Below, piece after piece: positions 4,627 through 6,587 of a stretch of 6,587 nucleotides of DNA (positions are counted from its first letter, which is position 1; the number at the start of each line of letters is the position of its first letter). The notes under the pieces were generated by a model. That model searched no databases. It was not told the origin of the DNA and worked only from the letters and a program-made list of their open reading frames with translations. Position numbers and translations under genes: made by a program. This stretch comes from Anaerolineales bacterium (GTDB taxonomy: Bacteria; Chloroflexota; Anaerolineae; Anaerolineales; UBA6663), in contig JAEURM010000108.1 of NCBI GenBank assembly GCA_016789245.1, positions 1 to 6,587 on the forward strand. The letters run 5' to 3'.

Positions 4627-6587
4627 TCAAAATTGCACACCTAACGCCAGCAAATCTTCTGGCGTGTAATAAATAAGTAACCAAGCCCGAAACACCCGAT
4701 ACAGGCCACGCACTACAGCGCGTTGCTCTGGGGTTTGCACTTGCGGCACTAACAGCATGGCCGCCTCAGCTACCGGGCCGGGCAGGGCAGTAGCGCCTTG
4801 CCCATTTTGTAACAGTGCTTGCGTCATCATTAAGCCCAACACCGGCGTGGGCACTAAATGTTCACCCGCGCTCACATTTGTAACGCTTACCGTTTCACTG
4901 AACGGTGCGGATGAAGATAACGCCTCTGTGGTTGTAAAAGCCGTGGCCCACTCCATGCTGGGGCCTGAGGCAGAAACGGTATCCGTGGCAACGGCCGTAA
5001 CCGGGCGGCTGTCTACGTTCGCACCGAATTCTATCTCTGCCGCCGCTAGCCGCTCGGCTGGCACACTCACACTAAAGGCTATTTCCGCCGCCGCTAGCCG
5101 CGTCATCCGGTCTTGCAGAACATTCCAGTACCAATCATGTTCCGCCACCTCCCACGCGCCGGGGTTGTAACTGCACAACGCTGACCAAACATCACCGTTG
5201 GCGTACCAACTGCCCCAGCACCCGCTTACGGCTAAGTAGCGAGTGGTGCATTCAGCCACGGCCAGTGGGTCATTCCACACATCAGTGGAGACCATATCAC
5301 CGCATAAGCCACTGGGCGCAAAATGGCTGGGCAGAATTTGTGTGCGGCCTAACGCACCGGCGGAGGAGCCGTATAAATCTTCGGCACGGATGGTTTTGCC
5401 CAACCGTAAGCCCAACGCCAGCATGGCCGGATTGTTGGCAATGGCCGTTAGGCCATCTCTCTGCGCCTGCGCCGTGCGCGAAACACTTAGGCCCAACACC
5501 CAACGCTCATACGTGCTTACCGGCCACCTTTCCACCACGGCCTCCCACGCCTTAAATTGGCCGTATGGGCCGGGTTGCGTGGGGTCAACTAACCTGCCCC
5601 AGTCTTCCGCGTTGGTTTCGCCAAAGGGAATGGCGGCGGCGGCCTCTGGCGGAAAGATTTTGCCCGGTTCAAGGGCAGTTGCGGGGCGGCCTTGAGCATT
5701 GCGCGGCACGGCTACGGCGTAAAAGGCTTTGAGTAATTGCCAATCACGGTAGCCCACCGCTTGGGCCATTTGTTGATAAGGTGCATCGGCGGCGGAGTAC
5801 ACACCAAACTGGAAGCCGCCCACGGGCCACACCGGCCCGGCAGAAATTATCACTAACAGCGCGGCACCGCCTAGCCAAATGCCGCTCTTCACCAAAGAAA
5901 TGGTGAACGGTTTGGCGGCCTTTGGCTCGGCCGCCGGGCGGCTAAGGCTGACGTACACATACAGCCCAAGCATCACCAACAATCCCGGTAAAGCCCACGT
6001 GCGTAAGGGCTCCAAAACTTCGGGCCGCAGAAGGCGCAATTCCCAATCATCCTCCCGCGCCAAGTAATTGGGCAGAAGGGCGGGCAGGGCGCGCGCCTGC
6101 GCCAAACAGACCGGGTTTACCCAATACCGGCCCTGCACATACCACTGCGGGCAACCTACTTCGCGCTTAGCTTCCGGTTCGGCGTAGTAGCCTAAGCTAA
6201 GGTGGGTGTGGGTACACTCCCGCGCCAATGGTGCGCCGGGCGGCACCCTAGTGTAGTGCCGCTCAGAACTGCTTATACTAGCCTGAATTTGAATCTCGCA
6301 CAAATGAAAACCGAGCATTTGCCAGCCCTCGGCGGCCCCCAAACATTCCACCGCCACAAACTGGCCGCCGCCGCCCACCGTATCCCCTTCTGCCAAAGTC
6401 CATGCCAAACCGTCTTCCGGGCACATGTTGCGCAGAAGACCATCTGGCCCGCGCACATCAATGCCGGGCACTTCCGCATCTACCCAGTGAATTTGCCCAT
6501 CGGGCACGTTTTCACGCGGGGGTGCGCTAAAAACTAAAAAACTTTCTAGGGGTTCAGGGCTGTTATACGGAGAAACGAAAGTGGGCA
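4627..6587 (-). CDS. Transmembrane lytic-transglycosylase-like (SLT fold) protein, 5' end beyond the window
   Basis: The frame is open to the right edge, giving 652 visible residues. A GTG at 6507 could be read as a start, but it has no Shine-Dalgarno sequence and open sequence continues upstream, so the gene is taken as partial. Residues are numbered from the first complete codon. A domain of about 195 residues carries six cysteines (55, 81, 96, 124, 145, 160). A membrane hairpin follows: helix 198-215, a Lys/Arg-containing loop, and helix 232-253. By the positive-inside rule, both flanking domains lie outside the cytoplasm. The SLT-like region (about 266-495) includes QMAQAVGYRDWQLLKAFYAV (272-291), GSSAGALGRTQILPS (406-420), DVWNDPLAVAECTTRYL (435-451) and ALCSYNPGAW (469-478). 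These are counterparts of the G-A-x-G-x-x-Q-x-x-P, 'NP..ni..ga.YL' and 'A..aYN.G' motifs of peptidoglycan lytic transglycosylases. The catalytic Glu is not evident. Two 16-residue repeats, a Ser/Thr-rich linker (to ~576) and a helical C-terminal domain follow. The fold is likely; the activity is uncertain. Confidence 0.82.
   Translation of the reverse strand, partial: PTFVSPYNSPEPLESFLVFSAPPRENVPDGQIHWVDAEVPGIDVRGPDGLLRNMCPEDGLAWTLAEGDTVGGGGQFVAVECLGAAEGWQMLGFHLCEIQIQASISSSERHYTRVPPGAPLARECTHTHLSLGYYAEPEAKREVGCPQWYVQGRYWVNPVCLAQARALPALLPNYLAREDDWELRLLRPEVLEPLRTWALPGLLVMLGLYVYVSLSRPAAEPKAAKPFTISLVKSGIWLGGAALLVIISAGPVWPVGGFQFGVYSAADAPYQQMAQAVGYRDWQLLKAFYAVAVPRNAQGRPATALEPGKIFPPEAAAAIPFGETNAEDWGRLVDPTQPGPYGQFKAWEAVVERWPVSTYERWVLGLSVSRTAQAQRDGLTAIANNPAMLALGLRLGKTIRAEDLYGSSAGALGRTQILPSHFAPSGLCGDMVSTDVWNDPLAVAECTTRYLAVSGCWGSWYANGDVWSALCSYNPGAWEVAEHDWYWNVLQDRMTRLAAAEIAFSVSVPAERLAAAEIEFGANVDSRPVTAVATDTVSASGPSMEWATAFTTTEALSSSAPFSETVSVTNVSAGEHLVPTPVLGLMMTQALLQNGQGATALPGPVAEAAMLLVPQVQTPEQRAVVRGLYRVFRAWLLIYYTPEDLLALGVQF
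5031..5101 (-). repeat. 16-residue in-frame tandem duplication in the SLT-like gene
   Basis: Two 23-nt segments, 5079-5101 and 5031-5053, match at 21 of 23 positions and are offset by exactly 48 nt. They encode RLAAAEI-A-F and RLAAAEI-E-F (visible residues 496-504 and 512-520), just after the SLT-like domain. The near identity at the DNA level, including the shared core GCCGCCGCTAGCCGC, points to a fairly recent internal duplication. The peptide is helical and amphipathic. Confidence 0.8.

Noticed and set aside
4757..5695. Plus-strand open frames opposite the SLT-like gene
   Set aside because: They mirror the GC-rich third-position pattern of the minus-strand gene; the translations are low in recognisable structure and no ribosome site precedes them.
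6480..6507. GTG at 6507 as the start of the SLT-like protein
   Set aside because: There is no Shine-Dalgarno sequence before it, and the frame remains open with reasonable residues to the window edge, so the gene most likely begins further right.

Overview
The window is a gene-dense stretch of a bacterial chromosome of moderate to high GC (judged by eye). Every convincing gene lies on the minus strand, so transcription runs from the right edge to the left edge. From right to left the genes are: a 5'-truncated membrane protein with a lytic-transglycosylase-like (SLT) fold (4627-6587), a membrane-anchored LysM protein (3382-4590), a small four-helix membrane protein (2825-3340), a membrane protein with a bacterial PH-like domain (1942-2769), a clear rho-independent terminator (1896-1934), a single-pass membrane protein with a large extracytoplasmic domain (568-1875), and the first half of tryptophanyl-tRNA synthetase, trpS (1-515, cut by the left edge).

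The likely source is Chloroflexota, perhaps Anaerolineae or a relative. This is an inference. It rests on the style of the 435-residue protein, whose 'FYxR ... W+R ... YWGEE' extracytoplasmic domain resembles proteins I associate with that phylum, and on the combination of short LysM proteins, PH-like membrane proteins and single-pass anchored proteins of unknown function. There are no rRNA, tRNA, CRISPR, transposase, integrase or phage signatures. Only trpS is a recognisable housekeeping gene.

The four genes from 6587 to 1942 are separated by 36, 41 and 55 nt and end at one terminator. They look like the distal part of a single operon whose products all sit in the membrane or cell envelope. 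Two of them carry peptidoglycan-related folds: an SLT-like domain in the first and a LysM in the second. The other two are integral membrane proteins, one with a cytoplasmic PH-like domain and a long Pro/Ala/Glu tail. The set could form an envelope-spanning complex that anchors to or remodels peptidoglycan. No known system matches it outright, and the genes upstream of the window would be needed to name it.

The most interesting points are these. The SLT-like protein appears to lack the usual catalytic glutamate and is split by a transmembrane hairpin behind a Cys-rich domain. The PH-like gene has an ambiguous start, with an open frame running back into the preceding gene. The 435-residue gene starts immediately after a strong terminator with no visible Shine-Dalgarno sequence. 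No stretch longer than about 70 bases lacks a gene.
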